A stretch of 64,000 nucleotides of DNA, taken from the NCBI RefSeq assembly GCF_030623445.1, contig NZ_CP130613.1, forward strand, positions 2,418,001 to 2,482,000, given 5' to 3'. This document shows, one piece after another, positions 52,891-62,715 of this stretch. This stretch comes from Pseudogemmatithrix spongiicola. Its GTDB lineage: Bacteria; Gemmatimonadota; Gemmatimonadetes; Gemmatimonadales; Gemmatimonadaceae. Positions within the stretch are counted from its first letter, which is position 1. The number at the start of each line of letters is the position of its first letter. The notes under the pieces are model-generated. The model was not told the DNA's origin. It saw nothing but the letters and a program-made list of their open reading frames with translations, and made no database searches. A program made the position numbers and the translations under genes.

Positions 52891-54065
52891 CGGCGCAGGC
52901 GCGCCGACGCCTCGCCACCCGGCGCGGCATGACGTTGATCGAGATGATCGTCGCGCTGACGATCTTCTCGTTCATCATGGCAGGCGCGCTCTCGATGCTG
53001 CGCAGCGAGAGCAAGCGCTTCCAGCTCGGCGGCGAGCGCGCCGCGATGTACCAGAACGGCCGCTTCGCGATGAACGAGATGGAGAAGGACCTGCGCACGT
53101 CGGGGGCCGGGGCGCCGGACATCCAGCCGCAGATGGTGTACATCTCCGACAGCGCGATCGTGTTCAACGCCAACTACTGGACGAATACGCCCGGCGACGT
53201 CGAGGCGGTGTACTACGTCGCGACGGCGCCCGACAGCGCCGTGGCGGCGATGCGGACGACGGGCAAGATCACGATTCCCTACACCGCCATCCAGTATCCG
53301 GACACGAACTACCTGGTCGGCGGCGTCAACTCCTCGGCGGAGACCATCTCGTTCTGGTTCCGGCGGGACTCGTCGACGACGCGGACGGACGATTTCATCC
53401 TCTGGCGGCGCATCAACAACCTGCCGCCGGAGGTGGTGTCGACGAATCTCTTGCGGACGTCGGGGGAGCCCTTCTTCCGCTACTTCCGCCTCAGGGCGAC
53501 CGCGACGGCGCAGTCGCTGGATACGGTGCCGCGCGCCTCGCTGCCGTGGCGCCATACGCGACCGATCCACCTGGCCGCCAACGACACCGGGACGGCCGCC
53601 CGCATCGACAGCATCCGCGCTGTCCGCGTGAGCTTCACCGTGACCAACGGCCGCTCGGGCAGCGACGAGCAGCTGCGCTCCATCTCCCGCCTCATCCGGC
53701 TCCCGAACGTCGGCATCGCGAACACCAAGACCTGCGGCGACGCGCCGATCTTCAGCGCCACGATCAACATCCTCGCCGACGTCGATCCGGCCGACAGCGT
53801 CCGCTACGTCCGTTTGTCGTTCCTGCCGTCCGTCGACGAGAACGCCGGCGAGCGGGACGTGGAGCGCTACGTCATCTTCCGGCGCTTCGGCAGCGCGACG
53901 GACTGGGGAGACCCATTCGTGACCATCCCAGGCGGCGACACGCTCTACATCTACAACGACCGCACCGTCATCAAGGACAGCACGTATCGCTTCGCCGTCG
54001 CGGCGCAGGACTGCACCCCCTCGCTGTCCTCGCTGCGCCAGACTTCCACGGTGACCATCCCATGA
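52887..54065 (+). CDS. Minor prepilin, PilW-like
   Basis: 392 residues from a GTG at 52887, four bases overlapping the previous stop. Leader TRRG, then MTLIEMIVALTIFSFIMAGALSMLR. A long helix follows (GERAAMYQNGRFAMNEMEKDLRTSGAG) as in PilW. The C-terminal part contains FnIII-like strands (NAGERDVERYVIFRRFG). Two Cys (KTCGD and AQDC). By order and length the PilW component of the pilus-tip set. Confidence 0.88.
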   Translation: MTAQARRRLATRRGMTLIEMIVALTIFSFIMAGALSMLRSESKRFQLGGERAAMYQNGRFAMNEMEKDLRTSGAGAPDIQPQMVYISDSAIVFNANYWTNTPGDVEAVYYVATAPDSAVAAMRTTGKITIPYTAIQYPDTNYLVGGVNSSAETISFWFRRDSSTTRTDDFILWRRINNLPPEVVSTNLLRTSGEPFFRYFRLRATATAQSLDTVPRASLPWRHTRPIHLAANDTGTAARIDSIRAVRVSFTVTNGRSGSDEQLRSISRLIRLPNVGIANTKTCGDAPIFSATINILADVDPADSVRYVRLSFLPSVDENAGERDVERYVIFRRFGSATDWGDPFVTIPGGDTLYIYNDRTVIKDSTYRFAVAAQDCTPSLSSLRQTSTVTIP

Positions 54066-55951
54066 CCTCCACCCGTCGCTCGCAGCCGCATCGGCTCAAG
54101 GCCCGCCCTGGCATCGCGCTTGTCATCGTGTTGATGGTGTTCATGGCGGTGGCCGCGATCGCCGCCGGCGCGTCATTCCTCGGGCTGAACACCTCGCTCA
54201 TCTCGAGCTATCACAACCGCCTCTCGCTGCTCGAGAGCGTCGCGGATGCCGGCCTCGAGCAGGCCCGCTCCGCCCTGAACGGCAACCGCGCGATCTATCC
54301 CGACTCGGGTTACACCGTCTACGAGAACTCGGCCGCCGTGCTCGATGCCGCCGGCGCGACGATCCCGGGTGTCACCCGCAGCATCTACTTCGGCCCCACC
54401 GGCATCAGCACCGGCCAGTACGGCGTGTTCGGCAGCATCGTCACCGTCGTCGCCGACCAGTTTGGCAACCGCATCGTGCGGCGCATGGAGATCGTGCAGG
54501 AGAGCTTCGCGAAGTACTCCTACTTCACGGACATCGAGGGCACGATCGTGTTCGGCGCCAACGACGTGCTCTACGGACCCGTCCACTCCAACGACGACAT
54601 CATCATCCAGAACGCCGCACCGGGCGCGACATTCTGGGGTAAGGTCAAGACGGGCGGCACGATCACGAACCGGAACCGTGGCAACTACATGGCCGGGTAC
54701 GAAGAGAACGCGACGCTGATCGACTTTCCGGAGACGGCCGAGCTCACGCGCCTGCTCGCGCAGGCGACTGCCGGCGGCACGAACTTCACCAGCTCGACGG
54801 CGGGCGGTGATGACCAAGCCTCGATGCGCATCGAGTTCGTTGCGCTCGACCTCAACGCCGACGGCGACTCCACGGATGCGGACGAGGGGTTCTTCAAGGT
54901 CTATCGCGTCACGAACACGGCCAACGCGTGGTTCGTGACGGCAGACACCACGGGCAACTGGGGCACCAACGGCCTGCGTGACTCCCGCAACTGCGGACAC
55001 ACGCTGTCGAGCGGCACTGGAGCTCACTCGCACTTCCTCACATTCGACCGACACACGGGCACCACGAACTCGTCCGACCAACGCCCCTGGGCCCCGAACA
55101 ACGGGCAGAATCGGCTCTGCTACCTCGGCGGCGACGACCGGCTGAACGACAACATCAACACGGTGGCCAATCCGCGGAACACCTTCCGCGTCGCCGAGGG
55201 CGCCACCGTCGCCGGTACGGACGACTGGGGCTACGGGGGCTGGCTGCAATGGACGGGTACGATCGATCCGCGCGTGACGGCGGTCCGGCCGCGTGACGCG
55301 GCCTTCCTGTGGCCGCTGTCGCGCGCGTTGAACCCGAACTTCAAGGGCGTCATCCACGTCACGGGCAAGATTGCCATCTCGGGGCGCGTCCGCGGCAAGG
55401 TCACACTGGCGGCGACGCGCAACATCATCATCGCCGACAACCTTCGCTATGTGACGAATCCCGGAGGCACGACTCCCTGCAACTCGCCGGAGCGAGACAT
55501 CCTCGGCCTGTTCAGCGGCGAGGACGTGCTGATGGCGCACAACCTGCTCAATTCGCCGTCGCGCCCGGGCCCGGGCACGACCGGCTCGTACCGCACGTGG
55601 AACAACCGCGGTGGCGACGAAGTCGTGCATGCGGTGGTGCTGGCGCTCGACCAGTTCCGTGCCGCCTCACATGACCAAGGGCCCGACGACGCCGAAGACT
55701 GCCAAGGCGCGAACAACGAGCGCGGCTGCCTCTTCCTCACCGGCGGCATCATCCAGAACACGCGCGGCCCGGTGGGCATCACCGACGGGCGCGGGTACAT
55801 CAAGCGCTACCAGTACGACGCCTGCTCGGGCAACAACCCGCCACCCTACTTCCCGACCACGGGCCACTTCATCCGCTCGCACTACTACGAAGTCGAGCCG
55901 ACGAACTTCGACATCGACACCTACTGGGCGAGTCTCGTCCCGGCGCCCTGA
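54062..55951 (+). CDS. Large PilX-like protein
   Basis: 629 residues from the ATG at 54062, overlapping the pilW-like stop. N terminus RPGIALVIVLMVFMAVAAIAAGASFLG is the PilX-type hydrophobic helix, followed by LLESVADAGLEQARSAL. PilX is normally about 200 residues. The extra 400 residues begin GTIVFGANDVLYGPVHSNDDI, a DUF4900-like beta-helix pattern, and include GVIHVTGKIAISGRVRGKV and six Cys in the second half. No PilY1 gene follows; nrnA is convergent four bases on. Confidence 0.85.
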   Translation: MTSTRRSQPHRLKARPGIALVIVLMVFMAVAAIAAGASFLGLNTSLISSYHNRLSLLESVADAGLEQARSALNGNRAIYPDSGYTVYENSAAVLDAAGATIPGVTRSIYFGPTGISTGQYGVFGSIVTVVADQFGNRIVRRMEIVQESFAKYSYFTDIEGTIVFGANDVLYGPVHSNDDIIIQNAAPGATFWGKVKTGGTITNRNRGNYMAGYEENATLIDFPETAELTRLLAQATAGGTNFTSSTAGGDDQASMRIEFVALDLNADGDSTDADEGFFKVYRVTNTANAWFVTADTTGNWGTNGLRDSRNCGHTLSSGTGAHSHFLTFDRHTGTTNSSDQRPWAPNNGQNRLCYLGGDDRLNDNINTVANPRNTFRVAEGATVAGTDDWGYGGWLQWTGTIDPRVTAVRPRDAAFLWPLSRALNPNFKGVIHVTGKIAISGRVRGKVTLAATRNIIIADNLRYVTNPGGTTPCNSPERDILGLFSGEDVLMAHNLLNSPSRPGPGTTGSYRTWNNRGGDEVVHAVVLALDQFRAASHDQGPDDAEDCQGANNERGCLFLTGGIIQNTRGPVGITDGRGYIKRYQYDACSGNNPPPYFPTTGHFIRSHYYEVEPTNFDIDTYWASLVPAP

Positions 55952-55955
55952 GCGC

Positions 55956-56963
55956 CTAGAGGGTTGGCGAAAGCTCCACGTGACGGCGCGCGGCCTCGAG
56001 GACGCGCGCCGTCACCGCGTCGAGGGTCCCCGCGACCAGCGCGCCGGAGGCGCGCGTGTGCCCGCCACCGCCGAACTCCCGCGCCAGCGCGTTCACGTCC
56101 ACGCCCGCGCGGCTGCGGAACGACACCTTGACCTTGCCGTGCCCGAGGTCCCGGAACAACATCGCGAGGCGGACGCCTCGCACGCTCCGCGGGTACTCAG
56201 AGATGCCGTCGAGATCCTCTGACGACACACCGAAGCGCTCGAGCGCGCCGGCCGCCACCCGCACCCAGGCGATGCCGTGGGCACTGTCCACCTCAAGGCT
56301 CTCCAGCGCCTCGCGCAGCAAGTGCAGTCGTCCCAGCGGTACGCTGCCGTAAATGCGATGGTACATCTCCTCGGGATCCACCCCGACCGTGAGCAGGTCC
56401 GCCGCCACCGCGAGACAGCGCGGTGATGTGTTCCCGAAGCGGAAACCGCCCGTGTCCGTGACGAGCGCCGTGTACAGCGACTTGGCGATCGCCGAGCTGA
56501 TCGTCAGGCCCCGCTCGCGCGCGAAGTCATACACGAGTTCGGCGGTGGCGCAGGCCGCCGTGTCGCTGAGCATCGTCTTGCCCGGCGGCTCCTGCCCGGG
56601 CAGGTGGTGATCGATCACCAGCGCGTCCCGGGGCATCTGCCGCACGGCGTCGGCGAGCGCGCCGAGGCGGCCGAGGTCGGAGATGTCCAGCACGATGACG
56701 CGATCGACACCGGCGAGGGCCTTGGCACCCTCGGCCGACCGCTCCTCGACGTCGTCACCGAGCAGCCAGCGGAACAGCTCCGGCCACGGCGTCGGGTTCA
56801 CGATGATGGCGCGGATCCCCATCTGCCCGAGCAAGCGGGCGAGCGCGGACTCCGATCCGCACCCGTCGCCGTCGGCGTTGATGTGGGTGCAGAGGGCGAC
56901 CTGCATGCCCGGCCGCAACTCGGCAGCCAGCCGCGCGATCGCTTCGCGACGCGCGGCTGGCAC
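55956..56963 (-). CDS. nrnA: DHH-family phosphoesterase (NrnA-like)
   Basis: 335 residues from a GTG at 56963 (TTG at 56969 is also possible; earlier codons fall in the permease frame). Motifs: LCTHINADGDGCGSE, VIVLDISDLGRLG, DALVIDHHLPG, TDTGGFRFGN and the DHHA1 end FGGGGHTRASGAL. NrnA degrades nanoRNA and pAp/c-di-AMP products in the cytoplasm with Mn. Last in the guaB-permease-nrnA operon. Confidence 0.93.
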   Translation of the reverse strand: MPAARREAIARLAAELRPGMQVALCTHINADGDGCGSESALARLLGQMGIRAIIVNPTPWPELFRWLLGDDVEERSAEGAKALAGVDRVIVLDISDLGRLGALADAVRQMPRDALVIDHHLPGQEPPGKTMLSDTAACATAELVYDFARERGLTISSAIAKSLYTALVTDTGGFRFGNTSPRCLAVAADLLTVGVDPEEMYHRIYGSVPLGRLHLLREALESLEVDSAHGIAWVRVAAGALERFGVSSEDLDGISEYPRSVRGVRLAMLFRDLGHGKVKVSFRSRAGVDVNALAREFGGGGHTRASGALVAGTLDAVTARVLEAARRHVELSPTL

Positions 56964-56995
56964 CGTCAACAGGTCATGGACTTCGGGACTCAGGG

Positions 56996-58468
56996 TCAGC
57001 TCCCGGACTGCGCCAGCTTGGAATGGCGGCGTCCGTACAGGAAGTAGATCGCCAGGCCGAGGGCCATCCACACGGCGAGTCGCAGCCAGGTGTCCGGCGG
57101 CAGCGAGTACATGAGATAGCCGCAGACGATGATGCCGCCCAGCGGTACGAAGGGGACCAGCGGCGTGCGGAAGGGCCGCTCGAGTTCCGGCCGCTTGTAG
57201 CGCAGCAGCAGGATGCCCGCGCAGACGATCATGAACGCGAACAGCGTGCCGATCGACACGAGGTGGCCGAGGATGCCGATGGGGAAGAGCCCCGCGAAGA
57301 ACGAGGCGAAGAGACCCGTGATGATCGTCGCGAGCCACGGCGTCTGGTACTTCGGGTGCACCTTGCCGAAGATCGGCGGCAGCAGGCCATCGCGCGACAT
57401 CGCGTAGAAGATGCGCGGCTGGCCCATGAGCATGACGAGCACCACCGACGCGAGGCCGGCGATGGCACCGATGTTCGTGAGGTACTTGAGCCAGGCCAGC
57501 GACGGGCCAGCCGCGTCGAGCGCCACGTACACCGGCTCCGCCACGTCCAGCTGCGGATACGGCACCATGCCCGTCATGACCAGCGCCATGAGGATGTAGA
57601 GGACGGTGCAGACGGCCAGGGACGCGAGGATGCCGATCGGGAGGTCGCGCTGCGGGTTCTTGGCTTCCTGCGCCGCGGTCGAGACGGCGTCGAAGCCGAT
57701 GTAGGCGAAGAAGATCACGCCGGCGCCGGCGAAGATGCCGCTCCAGCCGAACTTGCCGTTGATCAGGTTGCCCGCTTCGTCCGTGAGCTGCGCCGGGATG
57801 AAGGGGCTCCAGTTGGCCGCATCCACGTAGAAGAAGCCGAAGCCGATCACGAGCAGGACGATGCCGACCTTCACGTAGACGATCGCGTTGTTCAGCTTGG
57901 CGGATTCCTTGATGCCGAGCACGAGCAGCGTGGTCATGAGGAGCACGAGCAGCACGGCGGGCAGGTTGATGATCGCGCCCGTCCGCACGATGGTATGCGT
58001 GCCCTCGAGCGTGAACGGCGCAGAGGTCAGCGCGGTCGGCAGGTCGATGCCGATGTCGCGCAGCATCTGCGTGAAGTATCCGGACCACCCTACCGCGACG
58101 GTGCTCGCCGCGAAGAGATACTCGAGGATCAGGTCCCAGCCGATGATCCAGGCGAGGAGTTCACCGAGCGTGGCGTACCCGTAGGTGTACGCCGAGCCGG
58201 CGATCGGGATCATCGAGGCGAACTCGGCGTAGCAGAGGCCCGCGAAGGCGCAGCCCAGCCCGGCGATGAGGAACGAGATCACGATGGCCGGTCCGGCATG
58301 CTGCGCCGCGGCGGTGCCCGTGAGCACGAAGATGCCCGCGCCGATGATGGCACCGATGCCGAGCAGCGTGAGGTTCATCGCGGTGAGGGAACGCTTGAGC
58401 GTGTGCTCCCCGTCCCCGCCCGCCTCCTGCATCAGGACGGACAGGGGCTTGGTGGTCCACAGTCCCAT
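56996..58468 (-). CDS. APC-family cationic amino acid permease
   Basis: 490 residues, twelve or so spans. TLKRSLTAMNLTLLGIGAIIGAGIFVLTG and CYAEFASMIPIAGSAYTYGYATLGELLAWIIGWDL are CAT/YfnA-like. ATLGE and the IIGAGIF give substrate and sodium/proton site form. Two bases separate it from the guaB stop upstream. Substrate probably arginine, lysine or neutral amino acids; not certain. Confidence 0.93.
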   Translation of the reverse strand: MGLWTTKPLSVLMQEAGGDGEHTLKRSLTAMNLTLLGIGAIIGAGIFVLTGTAAAQHAGPAIVISFLIAGLGCAFAGLCYAEFASMIPIAGSAYTYGYATLGELLAWIIGWDLILEYLFAASTVAVGWSGYFTQMLRDIGIDLPTALTSAPFTLEGTHTIVRTGAIINLPAVLLVLLMTTLLVLGIKESAKLNNAIVYVKVGIVLLVIGFGFFYVDAANWSPFIPAQLTDEAGNLINGKFGWSGIFAGAGVIFFAYIGFDAVSTAAQEAKNPQRDLPIGILASLAVCTVLYILMALVMTGMVPYPQLDVAEPVYVALDAAGPSLAWLKYLTNIGAIAGLASVVLVMLMGQPRIFYAMSRDGLLPPIFGKVHPKYQTPWLATIITGLFASFFAGLFPIGILGHLVSIGTLFAFMIVCAGILLLRYKRPELERPFRTPLVPFVPLGGIIVCGYLMYSLPPDTWLRLAVWMALGLAIYFLYGRRHSKLAQSGS

Positions 58469-58470
58469 GG

Positions 58471-60110
<1,640 letters not shown>

Positions 60111-60137
60111 TTTCGCGCCGTGCCCCCGGTTGTTGGG

Positions 60138-60497
60138 CTACGGTTTGTTCTCCGTCGGGGGCACGACGGACTCAGTCGGCGGCTTCGCCGCCGTCGTCTT
60201 CCCCGAGCCGACGATATCGCTGGCGACGCTGGCTCCCGCCGCCGCGACGCCGGACAGCACGTTCATCGCCTTGCTCATGAAGCCCATCGCCTCGGCGACC
60301 GTGCTGGCCGAGAGGTTGCCCGCGCGCAGGGTGTCTTCGACGCCCTCGGCGAAGCGCTGGAGCACGTTGGGCGGCGGGGCTTGGCGCTCGGCGTACTTCG
60401 ACTCGACGAACTCGATGTAGTCGAGGACTTGGTAGAGTCGCTGCTCGGGCAGCGCCTCGAGACGGCGGAGAATCCGGTCGCGCAGGATATCGTGCAT
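60138..60497 (-). CDS. Small hypothetical protein
   Basis: 119 residues. MHDILRDRILRRLEALPEQRLYQVLDYIEFVESKY resembles the start of DUF2281-type small proteins (a helix ending with LDYIEF). A middle helix (NVLQRFAEGVEDTLRAG) and a hydrophobic segment (AMNVLSGVAAAGASVASDIVG) follow, then a Pro/Thr-rich tail. Not a known function. Thirty-two bases after the M15-type gene, same strand. Confidence 0.7.
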   Translation of the reverse strand: MHDILRDRILRRLEALPEQRLYQVLDYIEFVESKYAERQAPPPNVLQRFAEGVEDTLRAGNLSASTVAEAMGFMSKAMNVLSGVAAAGASVASDIVGSGKTTAAKPPTESVVPPTENKP

Positions 60498-60529
60498 GCT
60501 GAATACTACGGGCGCGGTGGGCCCGTCGG

Positions 60530-61438
60530 TTACTGGACGCCCCAGCGGGCGCGCTCCCCACGGGCGTCGACATGCACGAAGGGGCCCGCCGCGCCGGTCG
60601 CGCGGTACACGCCGATGCCGCCGATCAGGTCCGGATACGCGGCCTCGACGGCCAGCACGATGCGGACGAGATACCGCGCATCGTTGAGGTCCACGCGGCC
60701 GTCCCGATTCAGGTCGTCCATGCGGCCGTCGCCGTTGGCGTCGACGATGACGTCAGCGGCGTCCCCGTATTGATGCCGCGAGTCGGGGGCGCTGGCGGTG
60801 CGCGCGTTCCGCAGGGTGACAGACGGCGTGCGGAAGCCGGACAGCACCTTCAAGCGCGGCGCGACGTGCCCGGAGTCCCGGAGGGCCGCGAGAATGAGCT
60901 CGAGCTTGTCGACGAGGCGCAGGTCGAGCACGAGGGCCCGGGGCCAGACATCCCGCTGGTCGCGCAGCGAGGCGAAGTCGCCGAGCGTCAAGTGTGAGGA
61001 CACCGGCAGGGACAGCATCTCGGGAGTCAGCGCAATGAACCCCTGCGGCACGCCCCACTCGCGGTGCCGGCTGTTGCGGCGCTCTCCAGGGAACCGGCCC
61101 ACCGCGTACGCGCCGACGCGACCGTCCTGCTTCTCGGCGAAGGGGATCAGTTCAATGAAATGGAACAGTCCCCCGGTGCCGCTGTCGGCCATGGACCACA
61201 GGGCTGGCATGCGCGGCTGGCGAGGGTCGGCGTCGGATCCGAGGTCTGTTGCCTCGGAATCCGAGGCCGCGGGAAGCAGGACGGCCGCGCGCAACTGGCC
61301 GCTGCGGCCCCGCAGCGAATCCGGCACGCTGGGTTCTGACGGGGCCACGCGCTTGGCTGGCCGCGAGGCCATCGCGCCCGATGCCGTCGAGACAGCAATC
61401 AGGACGGCGAGGAGGATAGGCCGGGGAAAGAAACGCAC
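60530..61438 (-). CDS. M15-like peptidase with dockerin-like insertion
   Basis: 302 residues, signal peptide up to SGAMAS. LKVLSGFRTPSVTLRNART, then SRHQYGDAADV (His222, Asp229) and FVHVDARG (His289), the zinc triad of M15A/DUF882 peptidoglycan peptidases. Between D229 and H289 lies an insert DANGDGRMDDLNRDGRVDLNDARYL (about 233-257 as two pieces), a dockerin/EF-hand-like calcium motif. Periplasmic or secreted cell-wall hydrolase; Ca regulation is inferred. Confidence 0.8.
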   Translation of the reverse strand: MRFFPRPILLAVLIAVSTASGAMASRPAKRVAPSEPSVPDSLRGRSGQLRAAVLLPAASDSEATDLGSDADPRQPRMPALWSMADSGTGGLFHFIELIPFAEKQDGRVGAYAVGRFPGERRNSRHREWGVPQGFIALTPEMLSLPVSSHLTLGDFASLRDQRDVWPRALVLDLRLVDKLELILAALRDSGHVAPRLKVLSGFRTPSVTLRNARTASAPDSRHQYGDAADVIVDANGDGRMDDLNRDGRVDLNDARYLVRIVLAVEAAYPDLIGGIGVYRATGAAGPFVHVDARGERARWGVQ

Positions 61439-61456
61439 CGGCTCAAGGTAAACTTG

Positions 61457-61499
61457 TCTGCTCGCACGGCGGGAGTGCAGAAACTAGACAGCGAGCAGA
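61457..61499. other. Inverted repeat between the M15-like and SH3-repeat genes
   Basis: TCTGCTCGC (61457-61465) and GCGAGCAGA (61491-61499), nine perfect base pairs with a 25-base loop. After the SH3 gene (stop at 61527) on the minus strand and before the M15 start; a loose terminator or an operator. Confidence 0.35.
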
Positions 61500-61526
61500 A
61501 AATCACGCACTAACCGATAGGTCAAT

Positions 61527-62606
61527 TCAGGGTTGTGCGATGGATACTAGCTCGAGAATCGGAGCCCCAGTCGGATTCGAGCGACCCGTTCTTACCCGAG
61601 CGGTCAGGATGACATTCGCGAGTGTAGGTATGGCTCGCGCCTCGTTCATAAGTGACGGTGGCACCGTCACATAGATCGTGGCGTCCTCTCCCGCTGGACC
61701 GATCGCGAGCAGGAAGGGCTCGTTCGGGCGCATGTCGCGACGCAATGGGTCGGCTGTCTGCATACCAACAACCTGCACGCGCCAGCGCACCAGTTTACCA
61801 CGGTGGCCCTCGGGATCGGCGCGCAGGTCCGCCGCGCTCAGGGTAGCGCCAAACGAGGTGTCAGCCGGAACGAAGTACGACTCAGGGACCCAGCCGTCTA
61901 TCCGGACTCGTACCCACCCTCGGTCCCGAGCCTGGGGAGACACGACGACGCCGCTGTCCAGCATCGCCAGTACCTGACCGTTCGGTCCAACTCGCAATGG
62001 GACCTCTCGGTCAGTCCGGAGGGACCCGGCGGCACCGGAGGCTGGCGCGGTCTCGACCTGCGCTGTGGTCGGCTGCCCAGCGGCCGCGGGCTGCTGGGTG
62101 GTCGCCGTCGCTTGTGGCTCCGATGCCGCCGCCGCTCGAGCGGCCGGCGGACGCGGAGCCGGGGTCGGCGTAGCCGGGCGGGTCGCCGTCTGGACGGAAA
62201 TCGCGGCGCTCGGAACCCACACCTCACGCTTGATCCGTGCCCAGGTGTCTCGGCGCTGGAGGATGGTCATGCCAGCCCCGGCGCGGAAAGAACCCAGAAT
62301 CCGGCCATCGAGTGACGGCTGCTCGCGGATGCGCAGGTTGGCCGACCCGCCGATCGTCACCGGAAACGAGTCGCGCCCGGCGCCGAAGCGCGACGCGTCC
62401 ACCCAAGCTTCGATCGTGACAGCGGTAAAGCCCCCGCGCGTCGCCCCGGTGGCCCACGTGGTCCCGGCGCGCAGCTGCCCGACCACGGTGCCGTTGGGTG
62501 CAGACCGCACGTCGGTGTCGGCCGAGATGCGGCCTTGCTGGGCGCCGAGCGGCGCGGCGATCAGCAAGAACAGAGCGAAACGGGAGAGGCGGCGCAGTGG
62601 GCCCAT
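61527..62606 (-). CDS. Secreted protein with SH3-like repeats
   Basis: 359 residues from the ATG at 62606 (MGPLRRLSRFALFLLIAAPLGAQ signal). Three SH3b-like units: TDVRSAPNGTVVGQLRAGTTW, ANLRIREQPSLDGRILGSFRAG and VPLRVGPNGQVLAMLDSGV, the last two split by an Ala/Pro/Thr-rich linker. A C-terminal domain (LVRWRVQVVGMQTADPLR, then YVTVPPSLMNEARAIPTLANVILTARVR) is not recognised. SH3b domains often bind cell wall. Some codons in the 3' part are less G/C-ending than in the neighbours. Confidence 0.83.
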   Translation of the reverse strand: MGPLRRLSRFALFLLIAAPLGAQQGRISADTDVRSAPNGTVVGQLRAGTTWATGATRGGFTAVTIEAWVDASRFGAGRDSFPVTIGGSANLRIREQPSLDGRILGSFRAGAGMTILQRRDTWARIKREVWVPSAAISVQTATRPATPTPAPRPPAARAAAASEPQATATTQQPAAAGQPTTAQVETAPASGAAGSLRTDREVPLRVGPNGQVLAMLDSGVVVSPQARDRGWVRVRIDGWVPESYFVPADTSFGATLSAADLRADPEGHRGKLVRWRVQVVGMQTADPLRRDMRPNEPFLLAIGPAGEDATIYVTVPPSLMNEARAIPTLANVILTARVRTGRSNPTGAPILELVSIAQP

Positions 62607-62715
62607 CGCTGGTAGGGGGGCGAGAGCGAGAATAGATTGCGCGAGCGGTCGTGCCGTCGTTCTCGCGCGTCGCAGAACCGAAGCTATCACCACTTACTGG
62701 CACGGGCCAACCCTC

